Source: JAUUSJ01 sp964439395 (GTDB lineage Bacteria; Bacillota; Clostridia; Lachnospirales; Lachnospiraceae). Taken from it: DNA of 64,000 bases. Shown here piece by piece: positions 16,666 to 26,177 of the stretch. The notes under the pieces were generated by a model that saw only the letters and a list, made by a program, of their open reading frames with translations, did no database searches and was not told the origin of the DNA. Both the position numbers and the translations under genes were made by a program. How positions within the stretch are numbered: position 1 is the first letter of the stretch; every line of letters starts with the position of its first letter. The stretch lies in assembly GCA_964439395.1 (NCBI GenBank), contig CAYTNV010000006.1, positions 46,161 to 110,160 on the forward strand. The letters are read 5' to 3'.

Positions 16666-17805
16666 ATGCCGTACTACATCACCTATGGTGAATTTCAACA
16701 CCATCTAAAAGAATATTATCAAAGAACTGGAAATCGAATGCAATTTCCTGAAATGACTGATTATCTTTATTATAAAGGATTATTATCTTCAAAACCTCTA
16801 CAGGAAATACCTGCCAATAAAATGTATGGAACTATGTCTGACGAAAAGTTCGACAAAGTGATGGATTCCTTTGTTTTATCGCTAACTCCAAAGGTTACTA
16901 CCACTTCAACCGTAGAGGAGACCGATATTATTCCTCATACTAGAGACGTTTTTATTATTCGACATCCAAGGTATACTCGTCCTTCTCCCCATATACACAA
17001 TTACTTCGAAATTGACTTTGTAGCATCAGGACAATGTACTTTTGTCTTTGAACACGAAAAACGAATTATGAAAATGGGAGAATTATGCATTATTGCTCCT
17101 CGCTCACAACATGATTTAGTTATCGATGATGAATCTACTGTTTTTTGTATTATGATAAGAAAGAGTACCTTTAATACGACATTTTTTTCGTTAATGTCAC
17201 ATAAAAATCTTCTCTCTTATTTTTTCCGAACAATTTTACAGGGAGATTCCCACTCAAACTACTTATTATTTTATTCAGAGGATGTGATTTGGCTAAAAAA
17301 TATTATTAGAAATGCGATGACAGAATGTTATAAAAAGGATTCGTTCAGTAATGCTAACTGTATTAGCTGGATTCATCTTTTCTTTTCTCACTTAATACGA
17401 GATTATAGCAAAACAATCCAATTTTATAATTATCAGATGGGAACAGATTTCTCATTAATTTTGCAGTATATTCAGCATAACTATCAGTCGCTGACTTTAT
17501 CTTTTCTGGCAGATTTTTTTCATTACAGCGAACCACATTTAAGCACTCTAATTAAACAAAATACTGGATGTACTTTTACAGCGCTTGTAAAACAGCTTCG
17601 AATGGCCGATGCGGTATCCTATTTAACGAATACACATATGAAAATCAGTGAGATTGCTGACTGCGTGGGCTATAATTCCGCTGACCACTTTTCTAGAGTA
17701 TTTCGAACAACATATAATATGTCACCTCAGGAATACCGAAGAAGACATCAGACATCAGAAGAATGGTTTATACCATTTGAAGAAATTCCTCCGACAGCAA
17801 AATAA
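16666..17805 (+). CDS. AraC-family transcriptional regulator with cupin sensor
   Basis: A 379-residue regulator. After a helical N-terminus, a cupin-like sugar-sensing domain spans about 105-180 (PSPHIHNYFEIDFVASG, then GELCIIAPRSQHD). The C-terminal AraC DNA-binding domain occupies about 275-370, with LSFLADFFHYSEPHLSTLI as the first helix-turn-helix and ISEIADCVGYNSADHFSRVF as the second. The start at 16666 follows AAAGGAGAG. It is divergent from the GH3/GH78/GH65 operon and close to operator copy 1, so it most likely activates that operon and the other promoters sharing the motif. A paralogue of the same build lies at 37664. Confidence 0.92.
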   Translation: MPYYITYGEFQHHLKEYYQRTGNRMQFPEMTDYLYYKGLLSSKPLQEIPANKMYGTMSDEKFDKVMDSFVLSLTPKVTTTSTVEETDIIPHTRDVFIIRHPRYTRPSPHIHNYFEIDFVASGQCTFVFEHEKRIMKMGELCIIAPRSQHDLVIDDESTVFCIMIRKSTFNTTFFSLMSHKNLLSYFFRTILQGDSHSNYLLFYSEDVIWLKNIIRNAMTECYKKDSFSNANCISWIHLFFSHLIRDYSKTIQFYNYQMGTDFSLILQYIQHNYQSLTLSFLADFFHYSEPHLSTLIKQNTGCTFTALVKQLRMADAVSYLTNTHMKISEIADCVGYNSADHFSRVFRTTYNMSPQEYRRRHQTSEEWFIPFEEIPPTAK

Positions 17806-17857
17806 TAGATACTGAAAAGACCGGGTCATAAATGACTCGGTCTTTTCAGTATCTATT
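17804..17857. terminator. Strong bidirectional terminator
   Basis: Two 26-nt arms, nearly perfect reverse complements, meet at a 2-nt centre between the convergent AraC and GH43 genes. T-rich sequence lies on both sides of the stem base. It begins at the AraC stop codon. Confidence 0.85.
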
Positions 17858-17875
17858 ATTTTACTCTAATATCGT

Positions 17876-19360
17876 CTACTCAATTATAAACTTAGCAAAG
17901 TCAACCTTTCCCTCTGCTACCTTCATATAAAGAGCATGTTCTCCTTTTACCTTTGCCAACTTCGATATAACCTTTTCCCATGTATTGTCACTACAACTTA
18001 CCGTCGCTATTATCTCTCCCTCTGGATTATCGATGGATACTTGTATCTTTCCCTTTCCTCGAATCTCTAATATGATTTTCTTTTCATTACCATCAAACTC
18101 AAAATACTTAAATCCTGCCACAGAGCCTTCTAACAAATTTGCAATATATGGTTTTAGTCCTTTTTCATCGCTCTCACTTTCTTCCTCCGTAATATAAGGC
18201 ATCTCTTTTGGGAGAATAGGAACAGCCTCCCCTGGATTTACTAATACTGCATTTTTTACATTTTTTCTATTTTTTTCTGTCAAATGACATGCGATATAGG
18301 CTGGATATTCTTCTCTTGCTGGAAGTGGACCACTATTTAAGCCACAGCTTGTCACCTCCACCTGGGCAATCGTCCCATCCTCTCCAATCCTTACTTCTTC
18401 GGCAGTTCCCTGTCTGCAAAACTGAGTTCCATGCGTATGCCTATGTCCAAAAATATATACTTTGTCCTCGATTTTTACTAACCCACCGTGATTATTTCCC
18501 ATATAGTTTACTGCCAACTCATTTTCCTTATATCCAATATCTCCATTTGATATAATAACTCCCTTATACTCAAACGGTCCTTCTGGAGTTTTGGCCATAC
18601 CATAACAAAGTTCATTTCCTTGAAGACTTGAATATACAAAATAATACCATTCACCAATTTTACGAACGCTGGATGCCTCAAAAAATGGATGCTCTTCATA
18701 TCCCGTTCCTTTTGCTGTATCCACACCATTGGCAACGCATACTGGCTCACTAATAATCGTATGCATATCGTCTGCAAGCTTCACCATCATAGCTCCTGGA
18801 AAAATAATACCTTCCATACCTGGAAAGCGAAAAGTCGGTGCAAATCCATAATAAAGATAATTTCCGCTCTCTTCACTCAAAATGGCTGGATCAAACCATC
18901 TTCCCACATTTGGAACCTCCCCATCTTCAGTTCTTACATAATCCAAAAATTCATATGGCCCTGCTGGCTTATCGCTCACAGCCACTGAAACTATATTGGT
19001 AAAATCGAGCGAATAATACAAATAATATCTGCCATCTGGACCTTTCGCCACATCTGGGGCATATAAAAGATGTGGATGTTCCGCCGTTTTCAGTGGCATA
19101 TCAATTTTAGGCAATATTCCGTCATAGGCAGCACCGTTTAATGGATCTTGCTCTTTTCGATAGCTGACCCCCTCATACTTCCAAGCACCCAAATCATCCA
19201 CTGGGGCACTCCACACTACATAATCCTCCTCACAGAAGGATACACCATTTCTCTTATCGTGACTTCCAAAAATATAAACTCTTCCATCAAATACATGCGG
19301 TTCCCCATCTGGGACAAATTCCCATGCTGGAAGATATGGGTTGAATGCTAATGTTTTCAT
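17876..19360 (-). CDS. Glycoside hydrolase family 43 protein
   Basis: A 494-residue five-bladed propeller enzyme, typically an arabinofuranosidase, xylosidase or galactosidase. The first blade has PDGEPHVFDGRVYIFGSHD (17-35), the region of the catalytic base Asp. APDVAKGPDGRYYLYYS (101-117), WFDPAIL (D157) and HPFFEASSVRKIGEWYYFVY (224-243, acid candidate E228) follow in family order. The last about 120 residues form a beta-rich accessory domain. It has no signal peptide and so acts on imported oligosaccharides. A GGAGAAAG site precedes the ATG. It lies downstream of a GPH symporter, from which a hairpin separates it. Confidence 0.87.
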   Translation of the reverse strand: MKTLAFNPYLPAWEFVPDGEPHVFDGRVYIFGSHDKRNGVSFCEEDYVVWSAPVDDLGAWKYEGVSYRKEQDPLNGAAYDGILPKIDMPLKTAEHPHLLYAPDVAKGPDGRYYLYYSLDFTNIVSVAVSDKPAGPYEFLDYVRTEDGEVPNVGRWFDPAILSEESGNYLYYGFAPTFRFPGMEGIIFPGAMMVKLADDMHTIISEPVCVANGVDTAKGTGYEEHPFFEASSVRKIGEWYYFVYSSLQGNELCYGMAKTPEGPFEYKGVIISNGDIGYKENELAVNYMGNNHGGLVKIEDKVYIFGHRHTHGTQFCRQGTAEEVRIGEDGTIAQVEVTSCGLNSGPLPAREEYPAYIACHLTEKNRKNVKNAVLVNPGEAVPILPKEMPYITEEESESDEKGLKPYIANLLEGSVAGFKYFEFDGNEKKIILEIRGKGKIQVSIDNPEGEIIATVSCSDNTWEKVISKLAKVKGEHALYMKVAEGKVDFAKFIIE

Positions 19361-19431
19361 AATACTTTCTCCTTTCCTAAATAAAAAATAATATTACAAA
19401 GAGCCGCTATAAAAACGGATTTCTTTAAATA

Positions 19432-19487
19432 TAAAAATACGCCTCAAAACAGTTTTCACAAAGCCACCGAATCGAGACGTATTTTTA
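19432..19487 (-). terminator. Hairpin between GPH symporter and GH43
   Basis: TAAAAATACGCCTC and GAGACGTATTTTTA form a 14-bp stem with one mismatch around a 28-nt loop. On the minus strand a TTTTTATATTT tract follows. It probably ends or attenuates transcription from the symporter gene before GH43; an operator role is also possible. Confidence 0.55.
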
Positions 19488-19596
19488 TGGAGTATTTTTG
19501 ATATATTAACTATAGGAACTGTTATTACATATCGAGAAAAAATAAGCTAACTTCATTTCAACTCGATACTTAACGAATTATACGGATTTTCATTTT

Positions 19597-21060
19597 TTAT
19601 TCTGCTGTTTCACCGTGTTCTTCTCTCATCTTTGCCTTCATCTCTGCGATTTCTGGGAAATATTTCTTCAATGGATAGAAGAGCATAACAACTAAAATAA
19701 CAATAGAAACAATCGCTGGAATCATGAAACGAACTAAGTTTGTACCCATAATCGCCATATCTGACTGTCCGAGTGGTCCCTTTGCCGCATCAAAACCACA
19801 GATTGCCAAAACTGCCAACATGCCAGAGTTTGTAATTGTATTACCACATTTTTGTGCAAAACCTTTTACAGAAGATACAATACCGTTAAGCTGTTTTCCT
19901 TCTTTTAACATAATAAAGTCAATCGTATCGTTAACAAGTACATTTACAAGCGCATTTACCATAGCACCTACTGCTGTAGCAATAAAAGATAAAACGCAGC
20001 AATACATAAAATTCATCTTTCCTGTGAAATACAAAATGAAATAACATACAATTGTTAAAATCTGTGAAACAATAATTGCCTGATAACCAGTCTTAAATTT
20101 CTTTAAGAAAATTGGCATTAATACCATCATAGAGATCAAAGCTCCTATGGAGATAAATCCCATATAAGTAGAAATTGTTCCTCCAATTGTTCCTCCGATT
20201 GCCGCACCTGCTGCCGCCTCGTCCATCGTTGCTATCGCCGCCATATCCAGTCTGCCAGGCGCTAAAATATACTGTGCATAATATACAGACGATGAAAACA
20301 TAAAGCCATATGAGACAGATGCCAGACACCAACAAAGCATAACTGGCCAAATTTCTTTATGGCGGAATACATAGACAAGCTGCTTTAATCCGCCGTTTTC
20401 ATCTTTTGGAGCAACATACTTCTCTTCAGAAGTCTTATAAAGTCCCCAGAAAGAAACACACGCAAATACCGCATAGAAGCACATAATATTACGGTAACTT
20501 CCAAATATCTGTACCAACTGTGTAGAGAAAGTAGAAGCAACTGTAAATGCAAGAGCACAAACCGCAGCACCCTTTGCAACAACACTATTACGTTCCTGGT
20601 CATCTAAAGTCATAGCTGGAAGAATCGCCATCTGAGGCATTGTATACGCTGTTACACACATACCATAGACCATATATGTAATGCATACATAGACACATTT
20701 TGCCGTAATATTTCCCTCAATAAATCCTGGGTTACTAAATAAAAGAAACATATCTACAAGTAAAAAGATAGGGGTAAATAAAAACCAAGTACGGTAGCGT
20801 CCCCATCTTGGATTACAGGAATCACAAATAACTCCCATAATTGGGTCGTTAATCGCATCCCATAAGGAACAGATTAACAAAATAATTGATAATTGAGCGG
20901 CGGTAATGCCTATTTCTTCCTGCACATACAGGGAGAAATAGGTAGCAATCGTAGCAGCGATGGCCATTGCAGTACCATTTACAGATGTTGCATGGAACCA
21001 TACAAATGCATTGCTAAGCTTACCTTTTTTCGCTGGTTGATTTGTTGGTTGATTTGCCAT
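19597..21060 (-). CDS. GPH-family sugar:cation symporter
   Basis: A 487-residue 12-TM carrier of the glycoside-pentoside-hexuronide family within MFS-type transporters. The signature between TM2 and TM3 reads SLWDAINDPIMGVICD then RWGRYRTWFLF (residues about 65-95), which is diagnostic for GPH proteins such as melibiose and xyloside permeases. The loop NALVNVLVNDTIDFIMLKEG is typical of the Firmicutes branch. The start at 21060 has GAAGGAGAG upstream. Operator copy 2 lies 69 bp before the ATG. It likely imports a di- or oligoglycoside for the surrounding enzymes. It is a close paralogue of the carrier at 36057. Confidence 0.9.
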   Translation of the reverse strand: MANQPTNQPAKKGKLSNAFVWFHATSVNGTAMAIAATIATYFSLYVQEEIGITAAQLSIILLICSLWDAINDPIMGVICDSCNPRWGRYRTWFLFTPIFLLVDMFLLFSNPGFIEGNITAKCVYVCITYMVYGMCVTAYTMPQMAILPAMTLDDQERNSVVAKGAAVCALAFTVASTFSTQLVQIFGSYRNIMCFYAVFACVSFWGLYKTSEEKYVAPKDENGGLKQLVYVFRHKEIWPVMLCWCLASVSYGFMFSSSVYYAQYILAPGRLDMAAIATMDEAAAGAAIGGTIGGTISTYMGFISIGALISMMVLMPIFLKKFKTGYQAIIVSQILTIVCYFILYFTGKMNFMYCCVLSFIATAVGAMVNALVNVLVNDTIDFIMLKEGKQLNGIVSSVKGFAQKCGNTITNSGMLAVLAICGFDAAKGPLGQSDMAIMGTNLVRFMIPAIVSIVILVVMLFYPLKKYFPEIAEMKAKMREEHGETAE

Positions 21061-21128
21061 TTTTCTCTCTCCTTCTTTCATAAATTCGTTATCGATATAT
21101 TTATTTTATCTTGGAGAGTTCAAATAAA

Positions 21129-21163
21129 CCATGTTATATCATTATGCAAATCCGACATTTTTT
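21129..21163 (-). promoter_or_regulatory. Bipartite operator, copy 2 (GPH symporter)
   Basis: On the minus strand AAAAAATGTCGGA, 17 nt, then ACATGG. Block sequence, spacing and distance to the start codon match the copies at 16541 and 35454. Confidence 0.7.
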
Positions 21164-21203
21164 AACATGATTTTATATATCATATATAAATTCTATATAA
21201 AAT

Positions 21204-23369
21204 TTATACAAAAACTTCTTCTGTCAAGACTGTTTTTGAGTCACCACCTACAAATATATTCACCTTTCCCTCACAAGGAATAAAATCCATATTCCAGTCA
21301 TAATAGCAAAGCTCTGAAAGTGGAATAGAAAAATCTATCTGTCTTTGCTCTCTTGCTTTTAAATAAATTTTCTCAAATACTTTTAACTGCTTTACTGGGC
21401 GAACTCTCTTTGCAGTTACATCCTGCACATAACACTGCACAATCTCTTCTCCGTCTCTGTCGCCCGTATTTTTTACTATTACAGATACATTAATTTTATC
21501 TTCTACTTTTTCAGCTTTTAGATTTTCATATTCATAAGTTGTATACGAAAGGCCATATCCAAATGGGTATAAAGGCTCTACCGGGGCATCCAAATATTTG
21601 GAAGTAAACTTAGACTTTCCTCCTGGTCTTCCTGTATTCATATGGGCATAATATATCGGACACTGACCTGTCTTGACTGGGAAAGTTGTCGTAAGCTTAC
21701 CTGATGGATTTACATCCCCAAACAATACATTGACAACTGCATTTCCCGCCTCTACGCCTAAATGCCAAGCCTCTAAAATTGCCGATGCATCCTCGGAAAT
21801 CTCTGGAATTGCGAGCGGTCTTCCATTAAACAAAACAACAATTACTGGTTTTCCTGTCGATTTTAACGCTTTTACCATTGCTAAATGCTCTGGATTCAAA
21901 GTAATATCCGCACGGCTTGCCGCCTCACCGCTTTCTTCCTTCTTCTCACCGATCACAGCGATCAAAACATCTGATTCCTGAGCAATCTTAGATATGTCTG
22001 TACCATCGGCATTATATTGATGAGATATTTCTCTCTTTTCGAGAGCCTCCATCACACTAACGCAATCTTCTGGGTTTGCTCCAATTGCCCACGCTCCAGT
22101 CATCTGCCCTTTATCTGCAGCGAGAGAGCCAAATATACCAATTTTTGTATCAGGCTTTAGAGGAAGCAGCTGTTTCTCATTTTTTAAAAGGACAATAGAT
22201 TTTTCTGCCGCCTCCAACGCAAGTGCACGATATTCATCTTTTAGCATCTCTGTCTTTTCTCTTTCTTCATCTGTCTGATACGGAGATTCAAAAAGTCCAA
22301 GCTCAAATTTAATTCTAAGAACATCATCAACTGCCTCGTCTAGCACGCTTTCTTCTACCTCGCCGCTTTCTATTAATTCCTTTAAACATTCAATATAGGA
22401 ATTGGAGGACATGTCCATATCCATTCCCGCTTCAATTGCCTGTCTTGCAGCATCCTTTTTATCCAATGCAATTCCATGGTTGACACACTCGGCAATCGCA
22501 TTGGAATCACTGATAACTAATCCATTAAATCCCCATTTCTTACGCAAAATTTCTCTAAGAAGCCAAGAATTCACAGTACAAGGTATCCCATTAATATCAT
22601 TAAATGCGGGCATAATTGCTCTTGCACCAGCATCAATACACGCTTTATATGGTGGCATATATTCTTCCCATAGTCTTTGCATAGACATATCAACTCTATT
22701 ATAATCTCGTCCCGCCTCTCCAGCACCGTATGCAGCAAAATGCTTCAAACACGCAGCCATTGCATCCTCTTTTGTGAGATCATCACTCTGAAATCCTTTT
22801 ACTTTGGAAACACCGTAAGCGCAGTTTAATAAGACATCCTCTCCTGCGCCTTCACTGACACGTCCCCATCTGGCATCCTTTGCCACATCAACCATCGGAG
22901 CAAATGTCATATGAACTCCAGCTGCCGTTGCCTCCTTTGCTGCCACTCTCGCCGTCTTCTCCCAAAGTTCAGGTTCCCATGCACAGCTTTCTGCCAATGG
23001 GATTGGCGTCACAGTGCGAAATCCATGAATGACATCATATCCAAAAAGCAGCGGAATCCCAAGTCTTGTTTCCTCCACCGCAATCTTTTGCAAACGGTTT
23101 GCCGTCGTTGCATCTCCAATTCCATTATAAGAACCAATTTTCCCAGCTCTTAAATCCTCCTCGTGGAAATCCTGCTCTGTATTTCCCATTAGGTTTTCAA
23201 ATTCCTCCTTGGAAATTCTCCCATCAAACATCATATCGAGAAGCTCCTCAAAGCTCACCTCAAACGCACCTACTAAAGAAGGTCCACATTGCTGAAGCTG
23301 ACCTATCTTCTCCTCTAATGTCATCTTTTCTCTAAGCTCTCGAATCTGTTTTTCGTAATCTCGTTTCAT
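21204..23369 (-). CDS. GH3 beta-glucosidase (BglX-like)
   Basis: A 721-residue GH3 enzyme of classical order: TIM barrel, alpha/beta sandwich, fibronectin III domain. It shows FGYDVIHGFRT (109-119), FAPMVDVAKDARWGR (156-170), CLKHFAAYGAGEAGRDYN (207-224), nucleophile D288 in VISDSNAI, the C-terminal PSGKLTTTFP, and YPFGYGLSYTTYEY. Substrates of this group are beta-glucosides or beta-xylosides. The start at 23369 is supported by AGGAGG; the frame runs a further 55 codons upstream without a ribosome site and is not counted. No signal peptide is visible. The spacing of about 200 bp to the GH78 upstream leaves room for a promoter. Confidence 0.92.
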   Translation of the reverse strand: MKRDYEKQIRELREKMTLEEKIGQLQQCGPSLVGAFEVSFEELLDMMFDGRISKEEFENLMGNTEQDFHEEDLRAGKIGSYNGIGDATTANRLQKIAVEETRLGIPLLFGYDVIHGFRTVTPIPLAESCAWEPELWEKTARVAAKEATAAGVHMTFAPMVDVAKDARWGRVSEGAGEDVLLNCAYGVSKVKGFQSDDLTKEDAMAACLKHFAAYGAGEAGRDYNRVDMSMQRLWEEYMPPYKACIDAGARAIMPAFNDINGIPCTVNSWLLREILRKKWGFNGLVISDSNAIAECVNHGIALDKKDAARQAIEAGMDMDMSSNSYIECLKELIESGEVEESVLDEAVDDVLRIKFELGLFESPYQTDEEREKTEMLKDEYRALALEAAEKSIVLLKNEKQLLPLKPDTKIGIFGSLAADKGQMTGAWAIGANPEDCVSVMEALEKREISHQYNADGTDISKIAQESDVLIAVIGEKKEESGEAASRADITLNPEHLAMVKALKSTGKPVIVVLFNGRPLAIPEISEDASAILEAWHLGVEAGNAVVNVLFGDVNPSGKLTTTFPVKTGQCPIYYAHMNTGRPGGKSKFTSKYLDAPVEPLYPFGYGLSYTTYEYENLKAEKVEDKINVSVIVKNTGDRDGEEIVQCYVQDVTAKRVRPVKQLKVFEKIYLKAREQRQIDFSIPLSELCYYDWNMDFIPCEGKVNIFVGGDSKTVLTEEVFV

Positions 23370-23572
23370 ACATCCTCCTATTATATCATCTTTTTCATTT
23401 TTCCTATACTTTTTTAAACAATTATCTTCCTCAAATAATCGATCTGAACTTTTCTTTATATCAACTCCAGCCATAGCTGCGTACGGGTTACTATTGGCAA
23501 TTATAGCCTCTATCCAATGAAATACTTTTCCCATATATATTCTCCCATCGACGTTTACCCTTGAAAAATATT

Positions 23573-26107
23573 TTAAAATCTATACTTTCCTGCCTTCGCA
23601 GCCAACGTTCTTCCGTCTGGCAGACAAATTTTACCTTCACATCCAAACGGAATTTCTATCTCATAAGAAATTTTTCCATCTTCTTTATATTTCCAATTAG
23701 ACTTATATATTCCAGCAGCAGTCTCTATCATGCACTCTACAAATCCAAGTCTCTCATCTGGATGCGGCTCAATAAAAGCCTTTCTAAATCCAGGCTCTGC
23801 CTCTTTAATTCCTCCTAAATATCCATACATCCACGCCGCAATGCTTCCATAGCTATAATGATTTAGACTATTCATTCCCTCTGGATTCATATGACCATCT
23901 GGCATAACAGAATTCCATCTCTCCCAAATTGTCGTTGCTCCAAGATTTACACTATAGAGCCAGCTTGGATAATCCTCATTCAAGAGCAAGTCTACGGCCT
24001 GCTTATGATGTCCAGTCTCCGTTAATGCTGGGCATAAAATTGTCGTTCCAACAAATCCCGTATTCAAATGATTTTGATTATTTGTCACTCTTTGGGACAG
24101 TGCATTTCCTTCTTCCTTATTCTTTGCATCTGCAATACCAAACATAATCGCCATCGCTGCACCTGTCTGCGTATGGCATAGGCAAAGTCCATCTTCATCA
24201 AAGTATTTTTCAAGAATCGCCTCTTTAATCTGTCCTGCAAGACGTGCGTACTCTTTTGCATCATCCTCGTAACCTAAAATTTCGGCTGATTTTGCAATAA
24301 TATCTGCATTGCGATAATAGTAGACACTCGCAATATAGAGAGGGTCAGTTGCCCCAAATGGTCCTGGCTGTTCATTATCGAGTGCAAGCCAGTCAGCAAA
24401 ATGAAATCCACTCTTAATAAGGTGCCCTCCTTCTTCTTGCTCCTCTAATTTTCTCTCATAGTCAACCCACGCTTTCATTCCTGGATAAGTCTCGGCTAAT
24501 AATGTTTTACTTCCATAGTGAAGATATACATTCCAAGGAATAATCACCCCAGCATCTGCCCATGGACAACTTCCATACTCCGCAATCATTCCTTGCTTAA
24601 TACGAGGCACTACATTTGGAACAGCTCCATCGATAATGCTCTGCTCAGCACGCATATCCCATAAATATTTTCGATAAAATGCCGGCATATACATATTATA
24701 GCAAGCTGTCTCAGAAAATATTTGTGCATCCCCAGTCCATCCAAGACGCTCATCTCGCTGCGGACAATCTGTTGGCACATCTAAGAAATTATCTTTTTGC
24801 CCCCATAATGCGTTCGAATATAATTGATTTACCTTGTCATTTCCTGTGACAATCCATCCAATCTGGTCGAAATCACTGCGCAGATGATATGCAGTAAAAT
24901 CATAGCCTTCGCATTCTCTCTCAAGTGCTCTCCACTCGCCATCAGCCTCCTTTTTCTCCGCTAACATATAGCGAAATCCATAGAAAGTAAAATGCGGTCT
25001 TACATGAGCTTTTCCTCCATTTGATATATAAACAAATTCTGTTTTTGCAAGTCTTAAGTTCTCATGATAAAAACAACCATCTTGTAAAATCTCGCATGCA
25101 GTGAGACGAATTTGCTCGCCTTCTTTCAGATTACTCTCAAACTCTACCCAGCCAGTCAAATTCTGCCCAAAGTCAAGAATCGTCTCCTCTTTTGGAGATA
25201 CAATAACCTCTATTGGCTTAAATATTTCCTTTTTAACAATCGGAAGATTATAGCGTTCTGTAAGCTTACCACATTTTTCTGGAGCAGCGCATACTGCCTT
25301 GCAAGTTTTTTCACAATTTTCTAACCTTGCATCATAAATTTCACCATCATAAATACCACTAAAAGCAATCGGCGATACTCGACTAATCCAGTCCTCTCCA
25401 GTCGCCACAAGCAATTTATCATCCCCATATATTTCTGCGATTGCATATAATTTATCGCCATATAAATTCGGGATGCCGCCGTCAAATCCAAGACGACTCT
25501 TAAACCAGCCTTCTCCTAACCAAATTTCTATCTTATTTTTTCCACATATAAGATACTCATTAATATCATAAGTGCTCGTCTGCAAGTGAAAGTCATAAGA
25601 ATGATATCCTGGTGCTAAATATTCTTCTCCGACTTTCTGTCCATTTATATAAACTTCATATACACCTAATCCGCATATATAAAGACGTGCTTTTTTTACA
25701 TCCTTTCCCTCAAAATTCTTTTCAAGAATATAGCCTGCCATTAAATTACTATCTGTGATCTCTTCTCCAGGCGTAATCCATTTTCCATTCCACATCTCGT
25801 CAAGCTTTCCCGTCTCAAAATAGCTCTCCCCCTTTGCCATATCACCATTCTCTGCCACTACCAAAACAGACCAATCATATCTTGTTCGCGGCTCTAATTC
25901 AAGATTCACTGGATAATCCAAACTATCAGCCTTTGTATCCTCGCCACTATCGTATACAATCTCCTCTCCTTTTTTCACGATAATCTTTGCATACTTTTGC
26001 TCTTTTGCTCCTTTTTCTTCTTCCACCTTCCACGAAAATGAAACTGGTCCATAATGATAGCCCTTTGGCTCTACGATGTGATTAACACGTAATTTTGTAA
26101 CCCTCAT
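23573..26107 (-). CDS. GH78 alpha-L-rhamnosidase
   Basis: An 844-residue GH78 enzyme, the second full-length one in the locus. N-terminal beta-domains end at LDFGQNLTGW (311-320). The catalytic barrel has DVPTDCPQRDERLGWTGDAQ (443-462) and GATTIWERWNS with E729 as the expected base, then NHYSYGSIAAWMY. It lacks the C-terminal extension found on the protein at 12012, so the two may differ in aglycone preference. The start at 26107 follows AGGAGG. It lies 70 nt downstream of a GPH symporter gene and is probably cotranscribed with it. It has no signal peptide. Confidence 0.94.
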   Translation of the reverse strand: MRVTKLRVNHIVEPKGYHYGPVSFSWKVEEEKGAKEQKYAKIIVKKGEEIVYDSGEDTKADSLDYPVNLELEPRTRYDWSVLVVAENGDMAKGESYFETGKLDEMWNGKWITPGEEITDSNLMAGYILEKNFEGKDVKKARLYICGLGVYEVYINGQKVGEEYLAPGYHSYDFHLQTSTYDINEYLICGKNKIEIWLGEGWFKSRLGFDGGIPNLYGDKLYAIAEIYGDDKLLVATGEDWISRVSPIAFSGIYDGEIYDARLENCEKTCKAVCAAPEKCGKLTERYNLPIVKKEIFKPIEVIVSPKEETILDFGQNLTGWVEFESNLKEGEQIRLTACEILQDGCFYHENLRLAKTEFVYISNGGKAHVRPHFTFYGFRYMLAEKKEADGEWRALERECEGYDFTAYHLRSDFDQIGWIVTGNDKVNQLYSNALWGQKDNFLDVPTDCPQRDERLGWTGDAQIFSETACYNMYMPAFYRKYLWDMRAEQSIIDGAVPNVVPRIKQGMIAEYGSCPWADAGVIIPWNVYLHYGSKTLLAETYPGMKAWVDYERKLEEQEEGGHLIKSGFHFADWLALDNEQPGPFGATDPLYIASVYYYRNADIIAKSAEILGYEDDAKEYARLAGQIKEAILEKYFDEDGLCLCHTQTGAAMAIMFGIADAKNKEEGNALSQRVTNNQNHLNTGFVGTTILCPALTETGHHKQAVDLLLNEDYPSWLYSVNLGATTIWERWNSVMPDGHMNPEGMNSLNHYSYGSIAAWMYGYLGGIKEAEPGFRKAFIEPHPDERLGFVECMIETAAGIYKSNWKYKEDGKISYEIEIPFGCEGKICLPDGRTLAAKAGKYRF

Positions 26108-26177
26108 CTGTCTACCTCCTATACTTTTATTTATAGCTTCCTGTAAAACAGGCATATCTATTTATTATCTATTCTAA

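Noticed and set aside
23370..23534. In-frame extension upstream of the BglX-like GH3
   Set aside because: It has no ribosome site, and its composition is unlike the family N-terminus; AGGAGG precedes the inner ATG.
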